Positions 44,868-54,832 of a stretch of DNA of 64,000 nucleotides are shown one piece after another; the stretch's first letter is position 1; every line of letters begins with the position of its first letter. The notes below the pieces were generated by a model that was not told where the DNA came from, did not search any database, and worked only from the letters and a program-made list of their open reading frames with translations. A program made the position numbers and the translations under genes. Source of the stretch: CAZMNY01 sp964567745 (GTDB taxonomy: Bacteria; Planctomycetota; Planctomycetia; Pirellulales; Pirellulaceae); NCBI GenBank assembly GCA_964567745.1, contig CAZMNY010000047.1, positions 1 through 64,000 on the forward strand, given 5' to 3'.

Positions 44868-46565
44868 GTGACACGACCCGAAACGACGACTGACGCGGTC
44901 GGCAAACCGAACCAAATGTCGGACGGCGTTTTTTGGGCGAAAAACTTGTTACTCGGCGCTCTCTGTCTCGTCGGCGTCGGGGCCATTGCCAGCGGCCTCC
45001 GCCCGGCACCAGAACTGGCCGACCAAGTTGCCGAACCGATTCAGTTTGACGACAGCATTCAAGCGGTGGCCAGCCGAATCGACACCGAGTTTCACGAGCA
45101 TTGGAAGAAGCTCGAATTGGAACCGTCGCAACGAGCTTCCGAGGCCAAGATTGCTCGACGAATCTCGCTGGGACTCACCGGCGCGATCCCCTCGTTAGAA
45201 GAGATTCGAGCCCTTGAGAAAAGGCCGAACGAAGAACGCGTGGCTTGGTGGACTGATCGCGTTTTGGGTGACAAGCGATTTGCCGATTATGCCGCCGAGC
45301 GATTTGCGCGGAGCTACGTCGGCACGGAGAACGGACCCTTTATCGTTTTTCGGCGCAGACGATTTGTGACTTGGTTGAGCGACCGCTTGGCCAATGAAGA
45401 GACAGGCTATGACGAGCTTGTTCGCGAGTTGATTGCGGACGCTGGGATTTGGACGAGTTCGCCTTCGGTGAATTTCTTGACGGTCACAATGAACGAGGAA
45501 AAAGATGGGAAGCCGGATGCGATTCGCTTGGCCGGTCGAACGTCGCGCGCGTTTCTCGGGATGCGAATCGACTGCCTCCAATGCCACGACGATCGACTCG
45601 GAGATACTGCGCTCGGCGAATCGATGCGCGACGGTCTTCAGGAAGACTTTCACCAGCTCGCCGCCTTTTTCTCCGAAGCCCGCATCGGGCCGTTGGGCAT
45701 TGTGGATGGCAAGGAAGAATACCGATACAAGTATTTGCACGCCGACGACGAGTCGCTTGTTGAGCCGATCGCGCCGTTTCTTAATGAGTTGGTTCCGGCC
45801 GAAGGAACTCGTCGCGAACGTCTTGCCGCGTGGGTGACTCATCCAGACAATCGGCCCTTTGCCCGCACTGCGGTGAACCGAATTTGGGCGTTGATGTTCG
45901 GCAAGCCCTTGGTCGAACCGATTGACAACATTCCTTTCGAATCCGAATTCCCGCCCGGCATGGAAACGCTTGCCGACGATCTCATTGAGCACAATTTTAA
46001 CTTGCATCGCCTCGTCCGCATCATCGCCGCGACCGAGGTGTTTCAGCTCGACAGTGAAGCCAGCCATGAAATCACAATCGGCCACGAAATGGCCTGGGCT
46101 GCCTTTCCACTCAGCCGACTTCGACCAGAACAAGTTGCCGGCGCTGTGATTCAGTCTGCTTCGATTCGTACGATCGACGCCAATTCGCACATCATCTTCC
46201 AATTGATGAAGTTCGGCCAAACCGGCGACTTCGTCAAACGTTACGGCGATACCGGTGAAGATGAATTCGATGAACGCGCCGGCACAATCGCACAACGCCT
46301 GCTGATGATGAACGGGAATCTCGTCAAGGAAAAAACGAAGCCTGAGCTCACCAACGCGTCACAACGCATCGCTACGCTCGCCCCGACCGATGAAAAAGCG
46401 ATCGAGACCGTCTTTCTGACGACGCTTTCGAGACGCCCCGGAAAAGCGGAAATGGCTCACTTTGTCGAGCGAATTGAGGGACTCAAGGGCGACGAGCGAT
46501 CGCAGCGGATGGAGGACATCACCTGGTCGCTTCTCAATAGCACTGAGTTCTCCTGGAATCATTAA
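44868..46565 (+). CDS. DUF1549/DUF1553 protein with membrane anchor
   Basis: Exported protein of 565 residues from a GTG at 44868 (AAAAGG about 7 bases upstream); an ATG at 44916 would give 549. A single hydrophobic segment (KNLLLGALCLVGVGAIASGL) anchors or exports it. DUF1549 has the ARRISLGLTGAIPSLEE motif and a haem-like CLQCHDDRLG. DUF1553 has NRIWALMFGKPLVEP and IIAATEVFQLDSE. It forms a pair with the following DUF1501 gene (75 bases). Compared with the first DUF1549 copy it lacks the acidic insert. The activity is unknown. Confidence 0.87.
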   Translation: MTRPETTTDAVGKPNQMSDGVFWAKNLLLGALCLVGVGAIASGLRPAPELADQVAEPIQFDDSIQAVASRIDTEFHEHWKKLELEPSQRASEAKIARRISLGLTGAIPSLEEIRALEKRPNEERVAWWTDRVLGDKRFADYAAERFARSYVGTENGPFIVFRRRRFVTWLSDRLANEETGYDELVRELIADAGIWTSSPSVNFLTVTMNEEKDGKPDAIRLAGRTSRAFLGMRIDCLQCHDDRLGDTALGESMRDGLQEDFHQLAAFFSEARIGPLGIVDGKEEYRYKYLHADDESLVEPIAPFLNELVPAEGTRRERLAAWVTHPDNRPFARTAVNRIWALMFGKPLVEPIDNIPFESEFPPGMETLADDLIEHNFNLHRLVRIIAATEVFQLDSEASHEITIGHEMAWAAFPLSRLRPEQVAGAVIQSASIRTIDANSHIIFQLMKFGQTGDFVKRYGDTGEDEFDERAGTIAQRLLMMNGNLVKEKTKPELTNASQRIATLAPTDEKAIETVFLTTLSRRPGKAEMAHFVERIEGLKGDERSQRMEDITWSLLNSTEFSWNH

Positions 46566-46640
46566 GTGGCGGCGTTTCGCTTCCGCCTGCTGGCTCAGCA
46601 CACGAGAATTGAATACACGACTAACAACAGAGACGATCGC

Positions 46641-47945
46641 ATGAACCCGTTTCATCAATCGAATTGCGGCGGCCTCAGCCATCTAAATCGACGCACTTTG
46701 CTGGGCCTTGCTGGTGCTGCGGGAGCGAGTTGGCTTACGCCCGTGGCCGAATTGCTGGCCGACCCGAAACGCTCAAAACGACGAGCCAAGTCGATCATCG
46801 TACTCTGGATGGCGGGCGGACCAAGCCAGCTCGAGACGTTTGATCCCCACGCCGGCTCGGCCATCGCGGGCGAGACCAAAGCGATCGAGACCAATGTCAA
46901 AGGCATTCAACTGGCTGAAGGCCTCGAACGAATCGCACAACAAATGGATTCGCTCGCCATCGTTCGTTCGGTCACCAGTAAGGAAGGCGATCACGAGCGG
47001 GCCACGTACAACGTAAAGACCGGATTTCGGCCCGACCCAACACTCATCCACCCATCGATCGGCGCCGTCGCCTGCTATCAACTCACCGACAAAGTCGAGA
47101 TCCCCCGCCACGTCTCAATTCTGCCCAATCAATGGCCTGGCCGAGGCGGTTACCTTGGCGATCATTTCGACGCCTTCAAGATCGGCGACCCCAAAGAGAA
47201 CATTCCTGACGTCAAACCGCGAGTGTCGGACAAACGACAAACTGGGCGATTGACCGACCTCGATGTTCTCGAGGCTGGATTTTCTAAACGACGGCTTCGC
47301 AACCTTGAACTCGGCAAGACGCTGCATCGAAAGTCGATCGAGTCCGCCTTGCGAATGATGTCGTCGGACCAGCTTGCCGCCTTCAACGTGACTGATGCAC
47401 CGCAATCGGTTCGCGACGAGTTTGGTGATACGCCGTTCGGTCGCGGCTGCCTCGCCGCAGTTCGACTTGTCGAATCCGGCGTCCGATGCGTGGAAGTCAC
47501 GCTCAATGGCTGGGATAGCCACGCCAAGAACCAGGAGATCCAGCGAGGCAATGTCGACATCCTCGATCCGGCCTTTGCAAGCCTGATCAAAGAGCTGAAG
47601 AGTCGCGACTTGTACGACGATACGATCGTGTTGTGCGGCGGCGAGTTTGGCCGGACGCCAAGGATCAATGGACTCGGCGGCCGCGATCATTGGCCCCATG
47701 GCTTTAGCGTCGTTCTCGGCGGCGGCGGATTTCGTGGCGGAACCACGTTTGGCACGACGTCCCACGAGCCGAAACTCGATAAAGAGAAGCCGCTGCAAGA
47801 CGTCGAGAGTCCTCGAAATATCGCGGACATTCACGCCACGATTCTGCACCTGCTCGGCATCGACTTTGAGGTCGAACTCAACACCCCAATTGGGCGTCCC
47901 ATGGCCATTAGCAAAGGCGTCGTCATTCAAGAGTTGATCTCGTAA
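46641..47945 (+). CDS. DUF1501 protein, Tat-type leader (second copy)
   Basis: A 434-residue exported protein. The leader NRRTLLGLAGAAGASWL is twin-arginine type. DUF1501 motifs: IIVLWMAGGPSQLETFDPHA, VTLNGWDSHAKN and CGGEFGRTPRINGLGGRDHWP; the ending IHATILHLLGID is also typical. The ATG at 46641 was chosen because it places the RR motif normally. It is paired with the DUF1549/1553 gene upstream. The envelope function is unknown. Confidence 0.91.
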   Translation: MNPFHQSNCGGLSHLNRRTLLGLAGAAGASWLTPVAELLADPKRSKRRAKSIIVLWMAGGPSQLETFDPHAGSAIAGETKAIETNVKGIQLAEGLERIAQQMDSLAIVRSVTSKEGDHERATYNVKTGFRPDPTLIHPSIGAVACYQLTDKVEIPRHVSILPNQWPGRGGYLGDHFDAFKIGDPKENIPDVKPRVSDKRQTGRLTDLDVLEAGFSKRRLRNLELGKTLHRKSIESALRMMSSDQLAAFNVTDAPQSVRDEFGDTPFGRGCLAAVRLVESGVRCVEVTLNGWDSHAKNQEIQRGNVDILDPAFASLIKELKSRDLYDDTIVLCGGEFGRTPRINGLGGRDHWPHGFSVVLGGGGFRGGTTFGTTSHEPKLDKEKPLQDVESPRNIADIHATILHLLGIDFEVELNTPIGRPMAISKGVVIQELIS

Positions 47946-48094
47946 AAACGTCAGCCAGCGCATTCCTAAACGGCTCTACAATCGCAGCCGAAACCCAGCG
48001 ATTGACAGGTGAAATCTCCGCCAACTCGTGTTAGAGTCGCTAATTGACGTATTTTATCGAGCCCTCCTATTCCACCTAACCGGACCGCTCTACC

Positions 48095-51000
48095 ATGCCC
48101 GTATCTGCGCGCGTATTCTCCCTCCCGACCATTGCCTGTCTCATTCTCATCGTCGCTGCCGCATTGGCCGCTCCCCCGACAACGGAACAGCCGCAAGGAT
48201 TGCGAGAAAAGACGCCCGACGCCCACGCGCTCGCCGGCGCCCGCGTCGTCACCGAGCCCGGCAAAGTGATCGAAAACGGAATCGTCGTCATACGCGACGG
48301 CGTCATCACTGACGTACTCAATGGCGATCGCGACAAGCCGCCCGCCGACGTCAAAGTACACGACGTCAAAGGCAAGACGATCTACGCGGGATTCGTTGAC
48401 GCCTACGGTGAAGCCCCTGCCGGAGACCCAGGCGGCGCCGCGCCGTACTGGAACGATCTAGTCGCGCCCCAGAGACGAATGGCCGCGAATTACTCAGCAA
48501 ACAACTCTGTGAATGAGAAACTCCGCAAGCAGGGCCTGACCGTTCGATTGGCCGCGCCGGATAAAGGCGTGATCAAAGGAGTTAGCGCGCTGGTTACGAC
48601 CGGCGACGATGGTAACGAAACCGCCATCGTCAAAAGCGACGTCGCACAACACGTCCGCCTCACAGTTCCTCGCGGTCGCGGCAGAGACAACTATCCCAAT
48701 TCGCCAATGGGCGCCGTCGCGCTCGCCCGTCAAGCGATACACGACGCTACCTGGTATGGCGAAGCGAATCGAGCAAAGCAGGGAACGCCCTCATTGCCAA
48801 CCATCGCACGCAACGATGCGATGGCGGCGCTGCAATCCTATCCTGGTTCGGACAAGTTGCTGATTGCTGACGCGATCAACGAACTCTATTTTCTGCGGGC
48901 CGATCGGTTTGCTCGCGAGTTTGGCCTCAATCTGATGATGCGAGGGTCGGGACGAGAGTATCGGCGGCTCGACGCAATCAAGTCGACGGGCCGAGCTGTG
49001 ATTCTTCCGCTCAACTTCCCCAAGCCGCCCAACGTGGCGACGGTTGAGAGCGCCATGAATGTCGACACGGCGTCATTGATGCATTGGGACTTGGCGCCGG
49101 AAAACCCAGCGCGACTGGCTGACGCAGGCGTCGACTTCGCGCTGACAACTCACCTGCTAGATGATTCGGCTGACTTCCTTAAAAACCTTCGCAAGGCCAT
49201 CAAGCGAGGACTCTCCGCAGACGAGGCTCTGCGAGCGCTCACGACGCGACCGGCCGATATGTATGGCGTCAGCGATCGAATTGGCAAGGTCGCCGTTGGC
49301 ATGATGGCGAATCTGGTTGTCGCAGACGGAGACATATTTGCTGACGATACCAAGATGCACGCCGTTTGGGTTAACGGCAAGCGATACGGCTACGACAAAG
49401 AACAGCCCAAAGTCGACGCCCGAGGCCGCTGGGCTTTCGCGTTCAACCACAAGGGCAAGAAGATTAAGCGCGAATTGGTTATTGAGGGATCGACCGCCAA
49501 GCTCAAGGGGCATTGGGCCGCGGTAAAGAAGGACGGGGAGAAAGTCGAGTTGTTGCGAGTTTCGCTCGAAGACGCACGGATGAGCGCTGTGTTTAAGGGC
49601 GAGTCATTTGGCGGCGACGGCGTCGCTCAATTGACAGCCGTGCTCACAGAGAAAGCGAGCATCGCAAGCGGACAAATCGTCTGGGCCGACGGCAACGTCG
49701 CAGAACTGACCGCCAAGAGAACGGCGGACGCAAAGCCGGACGATAAGTCGAGCGAGAAAGAGAAAAGCGACTCGAAGAAAGAATCAAAAGCGAAAAAGGG
49801 CGACGACGCGAAGGCCTCCTTCAGCGTGAACTTTCCGCTGGGAGCGTTTGGCGTCAAGCAACAAGTTGAACAGCCGAAGTTGGTCTTGTTCACAAACGCC
49901 ACGGTCTGGACTTGCGGCGATGCCGGCGTTCTTGAGAAAGCCTCGGTCCTGGTCAGCGACGGCAAGATTCTCGCCGTTGGCGAAAACCTGAGGACGCCGG
50001 ATGGAGCGATCGTCGTCGACGCGACGGGCAAGCATGTTACGCCCGGAATCATCGACTGCCACACCCACATGGGGACAGATGGCGGCGTCAACGAATCGAC
50101 TCAAGCGATCACGTGCGAAGTTCGCATCGGCGACTTTGTCGACTGCAACGACGTCACGATCTATCGTCATCTCGCGGGCGGAATCACGTCGGCGAATATC
50201 CTGCACGGTTCGGCCAATCCGATCGGCGGCCAAAACCAAGTCATCAAATTGCGCTGGGGCCAACTCTCCGAAGCGATGAAATTCACGGAGGCGCCGCAGG
50301 GCGTGAAGTTCGCGCTTGGCGAAAACGTGAAGCAGAGCAATTGGGGAGACGAGTACACGACTCGATATCCTCAAACCCGCATGGGCGTCGAGCAGATCAT
50401 GCGTGACGCGTTTCAGGCGGCCAAGGAATACCGCGCGCGGCAGCAGGCGTGGTCACAAGACAAGACTTCCTCCTTGCCGCCTCGACGCGATCTCGAACTA
50501 GACGCCATCGTCGAGATGCTCGAGGGAACTCGATGGATTCACTGCCACAGTTACCGACAAGACGAAATCCTCGCCCTGATGCGAACGTTGGAGAGTTTCA
50601 ACATCCAGATTGGGACTTTTCAGCACATTCTCGAAGGCTACAAAGTGGCGACCGAAATGGCCAAGCACGGTGCCATGGGATCCGCCTTCTCGGATTGGTG
50701 GGCCTATAAATTCGAAGTCTTTGACGCGATTCCTTACAACGGCGCTCTGATGCACGAAGCGGGTGTCGTGGTCTCTTTCAATTCGGACGATCGCGAGCTG
50801 GCCCGGCACCTCAATCACGAGGCGGCCAAGGCAGTCAAGTATGGCGGCGTCAGCCCGGAAGAGGCGCTCAAGTTCGTCACGCTGAACCCAGCGAAACAAC
50901 TGCGAGTCGACCAGTTTGTTGGCTCGATCGAAGAAGGCAAGCACGCCGACCTAGCCGTCTGGAGCGGCCCGCCGCTTTCCGTCTTCTCTCGATGCGAACA

Positions 51001-51265
51001 AACTTGGATCGATGGCCGCAAGTACTTTGATCGTGACGCCGATCTGGCGCGGCGAGGCGAAGATCGAAGCCAACGCGCGGTGCTGATTCAAAAGATCTTG
51101 GCGTCTGGCGAAACGATGCTGCTGCCGGGAGAACGAGACAACACCGAAGAAGAACTTTGGCCGCGAGATGATCTCTTTTGTCACGGCCACGATCATCATC
51201 GCCACGATGAAGATGAACACGATCATCGCGGGCACAACCATAACGATGAGCACGAGCGGCGCTGA
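48095..51265 (+). CDS. Tandem amidohydrolase with His-rich metal-binding tail
   Basis: A 1056-residue secreted protein (leader to about residue 26, VAAALAAPP). The first half (about 45-430) has an amidohydrolase fold outline but its metal-site strand reads YAGFVDAYGEAP, without HxH. A Lys/Ser/Asp/Glu linker lies at about 545-575. The second half (about 595-1000) has a normal site, PGIIDCHTHMGTDGG, WIHCHSYRQDE and FNSDDRE. The last 25 residues are a His/Asp/Glu tail (CHGHDHHRHDEDEHDH). It is close to imidazolonepropionase-like planctomycete proteins. It is followed by a second amidohydrolase gene; the substrate is unknown. Confidence 0.85.
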   Translation: MPVSARVFSLPTIACLILIVAAALAAPPTTEQPQGLREKTPDAHALAGARVVTEPGKVIENGIVVIRDGVITDVLNGDRDKPPADVKVHDVKGKTIYAGFVDAYGEAPAGDPGGAAPYWNDLVAPQRRMAANYSANNSVNEKLRKQGLTVRLAAPDKGVIKGVSALVTTGDDGNETAIVKSDVAQHVRLTVPRGRGRDNYPNSPMGAVALARQAIHDATWYGEANRAKQGTPSLPTIARNDAMAALQSYPGSDKLLIADAINELYFLRADRFAREFGLNLMMRGSGREYRRLDAIKSTGRAVILPLNFPKPPNVATVESAMNVDTASLMHWDLAPENPARLADAGVDFALTTHLLDDSADFLKNLRKAIKRGLSADEALRALTTRPADMYGVSDRIGKVAVGMMANLVVADGDIFADDTKMHAVWVNGKRYGYDKEQPKVDARGRWAFAFNHKGKKIKRELVIEGSTAKLKGHWAAVKKDGEKVELLRVSLEDARMSAVFKGESFGGDGVAQLTAVLTEKASIASGQIVWADGNVAELTAKRTADAKPDDKSSEKEKSDSKKESKAKKGDDAKASFSVNFPLGAFGVKQQVEQPKLVLFTNATVWTCGDAGVLEKASVLVSDGKILAVGENLRTPDGAIVVDATGKHVTPGIIDCHTHMGTDGGVNESTQAITCEVRIGDFVDCNDVTIYRHLAGGITSANILHGSANPIGGQNQVIKLRWGQLSEAMKFTEAPQGVKFALGENVKQSNWGDEYTTRYPQTRMGVEQIMRDAFQAAKEYRARQQAWSQDKTSSLPPRRDLELDAIVEMLEGTRWIHCHSYRQDEILALMRTLESFNIQIGTFQHILEGYKVATEMAKHGAMGSAFSDWWAYKFEVFDAIPYNGALMHEAGVVVSFNSDDRELARHLNHEAAKAVKYGGVSPEEALKFVTLNPAKQLRVDQFVGSIEEGKHADLAVWSGPPLSVFSRCEQTWIDGRKYFDRDADLARRGEDRSQRAVLIQKILASGETMLLPGERDNTEEELWPRDDLFCHGHDHHRHDEDEHDHRGHNHNDEHERR

Positions 51266-51341
51266 TGCCAGTGCGAGTTGATTGAAGTGGGCAATGATCG
51301 AAAATTCGAATCCAACAAAAATTACCGTGAAGAATATTCCA

Positions 51342-52667
51342 ATGAGCAACCTGAGACTCACGCCGCGACACAGTCTACTTTTCGCGATTGCCATTTGCGC
51401 GTTAGCACGATTTGCTTCGGCCAACCCGGAGATTCCTGGTAAGGCCTCGGATCAAACCGTTGCCATCGTCGGTGCCACGTTGCACCCCATCGCCTCGGCG
51501 CCAATCGAAAACGGCACGCTGCTTATCCGCGGCGGAAGCATTGTCGGTGTTGGCGCAAATCTCAAACCGCCAGCCGACGCATTGGTCATCGACGGTAAGG
51601 GCAAGCATGTCTACCCTGGCATGTTCGACGCCTACTCCAATCTTGGACTGGTCGAAGTCAATGCGGTCCGTTCGACCGTCGACTATCGAGAAACCGGATC
51701 CTTCAATCCCAACGTGAAGGCTCATGTATCGGTCAACCCCGATAGTGAGTTGATCCCGGTGACCAGGGCCAATGGAATCTTGCTGACCATGACCGCGCCG
51801 CAAGGCGGTTTGATCTCCGGCAAGCCCGCCGTGCTTCAGCTCGACGGCTGGACATTTGAGGACCTCACGGTTCGAGCCGAAGTCGGCATGATTGTTAATT
51901 GGCCGCAAATGGCGCCGGTCGGAGCGTGGTGGGACAAGAAAGCCGCGCAGCAACGGATCGACTCACGCAGGAAGTCACTGGCACGCCTCGAGAAGATATT
52001 CGAAGACGCCAAAGAGTACCGACGCATCAAGGCGGCGAAGCCAGAATTGCCTGTCGATATTCGCTGGGAGGCAATGCTCCCCGTGCTCGCGGGCGAAATG
52101 CCGCTGATCATTCGAGCGGACGGGCTGCCGGAAATCCAAGCCGCTGTCGCGTTCACTCAACGTCATCAAGTCAAGATGATCCTGCTTGGCGGCTACGATG
52201 CCGGCGAATGCGCTCCACTTCTTAAACGTTACGACATCCCGGTGATCGTCTCCGCTGTTTACCGTCTCCCGCGCAGACGAGCGGACGCGTACGACCAGGC
52301 GTTTACCCTTCCAGAACGACTGCGCAAGGCTGGCGTTCGATTCTGCATTTCAAGTTCCGGGCGATTCGGCGCATCCAACGTTCGCAACCTGCCCTACCAC
52401 GCCGCCATGGCTTGCGCGTTCGGACTGCCGCAAGACGTCGCAATGCGAGCGATCACACAATACCCGGCCGAAATCTTGGGCGTCTCCAACCGAGTGGGAA
52501 CACTGGAGACGGGCAAGGACGCAACGTTGATCATTACCGACGGGACGCCGTTGGAAACCGCGACAAACGTCGAGGCTGCCTTTATCGCCGGAGCGCCGGT
52601 AAAACTGGATGACCGCCACAAACGACTCTACCGTAAATACAAAGAGCGTTTGCAGCGGCTCAAGTAA
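51342..52667 (+). CDS. Amidohydrolase-like protein lacking the HxH metal site
   Basis: A 441-residue secreted protein (leader MSNLRLTPRHSLLFAIAICA). The fold outline is that of imidazolonepropionase-type amidohydrolases: VAIVGATLHPIASAPI, VYPGMFDAYSNLGLV (HxH replaced by DAYSN), RNLPYHAAMACAFGLP and VGTLETGKDATLIITDG. The metal ligands appear lost, as in the first half of the upstream neighbour. It begins 76 bases after that gene; the two are probably co-transcribed and may form a complex with an active and an inactive chain. Confidence 0.8.
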   Translation: MSNLRLTPRHSLLFAIAICALARFASANPEIPGKASDQTVAIVGATLHPIASAPIENGTLLIRGGSIVGVGANLKPPADALVIDGKGKHVYPGMFDAYSNLGLVEVNAVRSTVDYRETGSFNPNVKAHVSVNPDSELIPVTRANGILLTMTAPQGGLISGKPAVLQLDGWTFEDLTVRAEVGMIVNWPQMAPVGAWWDKKAAQQRIDSRRKSLARLEKIFEDAKEYRRIKAAKPELPVDIRWEAMLPVLAGEMPLIIRADGLPEIQAAVAFTQRHQVKMILLGGYDAGECAPLLKRYDIPVIVSAVYRLPRRRADAYDQAFTLPERLRKAGVRFCISSSGRFGASNVRNLPYHAAMACAFGLPQDVAMRAITQYPAEILGVSNRVGTLETGKDATLIITDGTPLETATNVEAAFIAGAPVKLDDRHKRLYRKYKERLQRLK

Positions 52668-52968
52668 CACCAGCGCCTTCGCCCCCTTTGCCCCTATTAT
52701 TCTTATTCTTGATCTTAATCCTAATCCCGTCCGAGCAAGCCGTGCTCAACAACCACCGCTCAGCCGGTGATGCGACGTTACTAGCCTTACGGTCAACTCG
52801 CCGCGTGCTCGTTTTACGCGTTACCGCAGGCGAGGCTGCCTCGGAAGGACACGTTGAGTGATCAGACAGATTGAGTTTGCGCGCCTAGCCCTTGGCAACG
52901 GGTTAAACGACATCATGGGGCGCTGCTAGGCATTCGCATTGCGAGTGTTCAGTCGAAGCGACAGTAGA
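52668..52968. other. Intergenic region with TTATTC/TTAATC-type repeat
   Basis: About 300 bases between convergent genes. At 52696-52727 it has TTATTCTTATTCTTGATC and then TTAATCCTAATCC, a run of related 6-7-mers. I remember similar strings in planctomycete intergenic DNA. No gene was seen in the rest. Confidence 0.5.
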
Positions 52969-53739
52969 TCACTCTGTGTCAGCGTCCAGATCAACCAAGT
53001 CTTCGAAGTTGCTTGCTCGAAATCCGAGCACAAACCCGCTGATCGCAATTCCGACAGCCATCCCGACAAGCAGGACAACCCAGAAGAGCCAAGCAGGGTA
53101 GTGTTCAAAGCCGTGATGCATGTTCATACCAAACACGGCGGCGATCGTTCCGATCGGAAAAAACACCGAGGCGAGAATGTTCAGCCGGTGGGCTGACAAA
53201 GCTTGCTCGCGATTGATCGCCGACTGGACTCGCGATTCGCGTGCGACCAAATAGTCGAGCGAGTGCTTGGCGTCGGCTTGAATCAACTCTGTCGTGCGTG
53301 CGATCGACGCCATTTGATCGCAGTACTCCTGCAGTTCCGCGTGCAAGGTGTTGTCGTCCATCAATTGTTTCGCCTGCACCAGCGCTTCGAAGAAATTGCG
53401 CGAGGCTCGATGTAGAGGCGAGGCAATCTCCAGAAGCCGGTAAAGCGACTCGGCTTCGTTGGCGGTCTCTTGCGCTGTTTCGAGACCATCGGCCAGCTTT
53501 GCGTAATCACCTACCAATGTCAGCATCGTTGACAGCTCGCCACCACGTCCGCTATTCGACCATTCCCCTTTGTCGTCGCGCCAGAAGTAAACACAAGACC
53601 GATCCCTTTCACCGTTCACTGGCGCCGCATGCAGCACCAATACGAGATGACCGTCGTGAGTTAACGCTCGTTGGCGGCCCGATTGGGAACTCACACGCGA
53701 ACGAATCTCTGTCGGCAATTCCCAGATTTGCGGAATCAT
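52969..53739 (-). CDS. CorA-like metal ion transporter
   Basis: A 256-residue protein with a mostly helical cytoplasmic domain and two C-terminal membrane segments. The hallmark GMN motif is present at the end of the first segment: FFPIGTIAAVFGMNMHHGFE, then WLFWVVLLVGMAVGIAISGF. It is shorter than classical CorA (about 315). The ATG at 53739 was chosen because MIPQIWEL is a plausible start and GGAAG precedes it; the open frame upstream (to 54018) does not look like protein. It probably carries Mg2+ or a related cation. Confidence 0.85.
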   Translation of the reverse strand: MIPQIWELPTEIRSRVSSQSGRQRALTHDGHLVLVLHAAPVNGERDRSCVYFWRDDKGEWSNSGRGGELSTMLTLVGDYAKLADGLETAQETANEAESLYRLLEIASPLHRASRNFFEALVQAKQLMDDNTLHAELQEYCDQMASIARTTELIQADAKHSLDYLVARESRVQSAINREQALSAHRLNILASVFFPIGTIAAVFGMNMHHGFEHYPAWLFWVVLLVGMAVGIAISGFVLGFRASNFEDLVDLDADTE

Positions 53740-54109
53740 CTTACTTCCTTTCCTGGAAGACACTGGGCGTAATTTCTGGGCAACCGGTGGGTCGGCCGCT
53801 CGAACGAGCCTCTTGTTCGTCGACGTCCCCGCGTCTTGACGCCCGATATGCAACACGCTCTGTTTCAAGCGTTCTTTAGCTTGGGATTCGGACGGCAAAA
53901 CCGCCATTGGGGAAAATCGGGGCGATTTGAGCCGCTTTAAACTGATACTTTTCCGCTTGGATCCAGCAAACAGAATCGCAACACAAACCCGCCCATACCA
54001 ACCACTTACGAAATTCAACTGGCGATATTTTTCGCCGAACTCGTCGATTCACAGCCCCTTTTGAATGAATTGTGTGGTTCGGCCTGTCGCGATGGAGTTG
54101 ACTGCGACC
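53740..54109. other. Divergent intergenic region
   Basis: About 370 bases between the CorA-like and nitroreductase-like genes. No convincing gene; it presumably holds both promoters. Confidence 0.5.
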
Positions 54110-54778
54110 ATGCACGAGTTCAGCCCCTACTGTCCGGCCCGTTTTGCCGAATCTGAAATGCGAGCGCGGGCAAAAGAGTTCTACGAATTCATGTCGCTGC
54201 GGAGAACGGTTCGCCATTTCGATGACAAACCCGTCGAGCGTGAACTGATCGAAACAGCCATCGCAACGGCATCGACTGCTCCGTCGGGTGCCCACCGCCA
54301 ACCATGGACGTTCGCGGTTGTTGGCCGAGCCGATCTTAAGCGCAGGATTCGCGAAGCGGCCGAAGCGGAAGAATGGAATTCCTACGAAGGAGGGCGAATG
54401 CCGGAAGACTGGCTCGAGGCGGTCGCACCGATGGGAACCAACTGGAAGAAGCCATACTTGGAAACGGCGCCCTGGATCGTCGTCTTGTTCGAGCAAACTT
54501 ATGGGCTAACGGACGACGTCAACGAGCGCCAAAAAAACTACTATGTAAGAGAGAGCGTCGGAATTGCTTGCGGCCTCTTCATCACGGCCATCCATCAGTT
54601 GGGACTTTGCACGCTGACTCACACGCCCAGCCCGATGGCTTTTCTCGCCGAGCTCCTCGAGCGACCACCGAACGAGCGCGCGTTCGTGCTACTGCCGATC
54701 GGTTATGCCGCTGACGACGCCGTGGTCCCGAACCTCCCTCGAAAACCACTCGACCAGGTAAGCGTCTGGTTCGACTAA
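54110..54778 (+). CDS. Nitroreductase-fold flavoprotein, iodotyrosine-deiodinase type
   Basis: A 222-residue FMN enzyme. SLRRTVRHFDDKPV and STAPSGAHRQPWTF are the FMN site of the IYD branch. The lid residues are present as E88-x3-Y92 (EEWNSYE) and K114 (NWKKPYLETAP), counted from the ATG at 54110. ACGLFITAIHQLGLCTLTHT and LPIGYAADDAVVPNL follow. The vertebrate enzyme removes iodide from iodotyrosine; the bacterial role is unknown and may be dehalogenation of halotyrosine from algae. Upstream ATGs at 54092 and 54065 are possible starts; none has a good SD. It converges with a DUF1501 gene. Confidence 0.88.
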   Translation: MHEFSPYCPARFAESEMRARAKEFYEFMSLRRTVRHFDDKPVERELIETAIATASTAPSGAHRQPWTFAVVGRADLKRRIREAAEAEEWNSYEGGRMPEDWLEAVAPMGTNWKKPYLETAPWIVVLFEQTYGLTDDVNERQKNYYVRESVGIACGLFITAIHQLGLCTLTHTPSPMAFLAELLERPPNERAFVLLPIGYAADDAVVPNLPRKPLDQVSVWFD

Positions 54779-54832
54779 CGATGCACTGACATGACTCGCC
54801 TAAGGCGGAGTCGCGCCGTCGTCTAAGCGCGT

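Noticed and set aside
47990..48040. Promoter with TTGACA at 48002 before the tandem amidohydrolase
   Set aside because: No -10-like hexamer at 16-19 bases spacing.
53740..54018. N-terminal extension of the CorA-like protein
   Set aside because: Composition is unlike protein from neighbours and a good SD and ATG lie at 53739.
54793..54812. Terminator hairpin GACTCGCC-TAA-GGCGGAGTC
   Set aside because: A bulge in the stem and no T-tract on either side; kept only as a possible weak structure.
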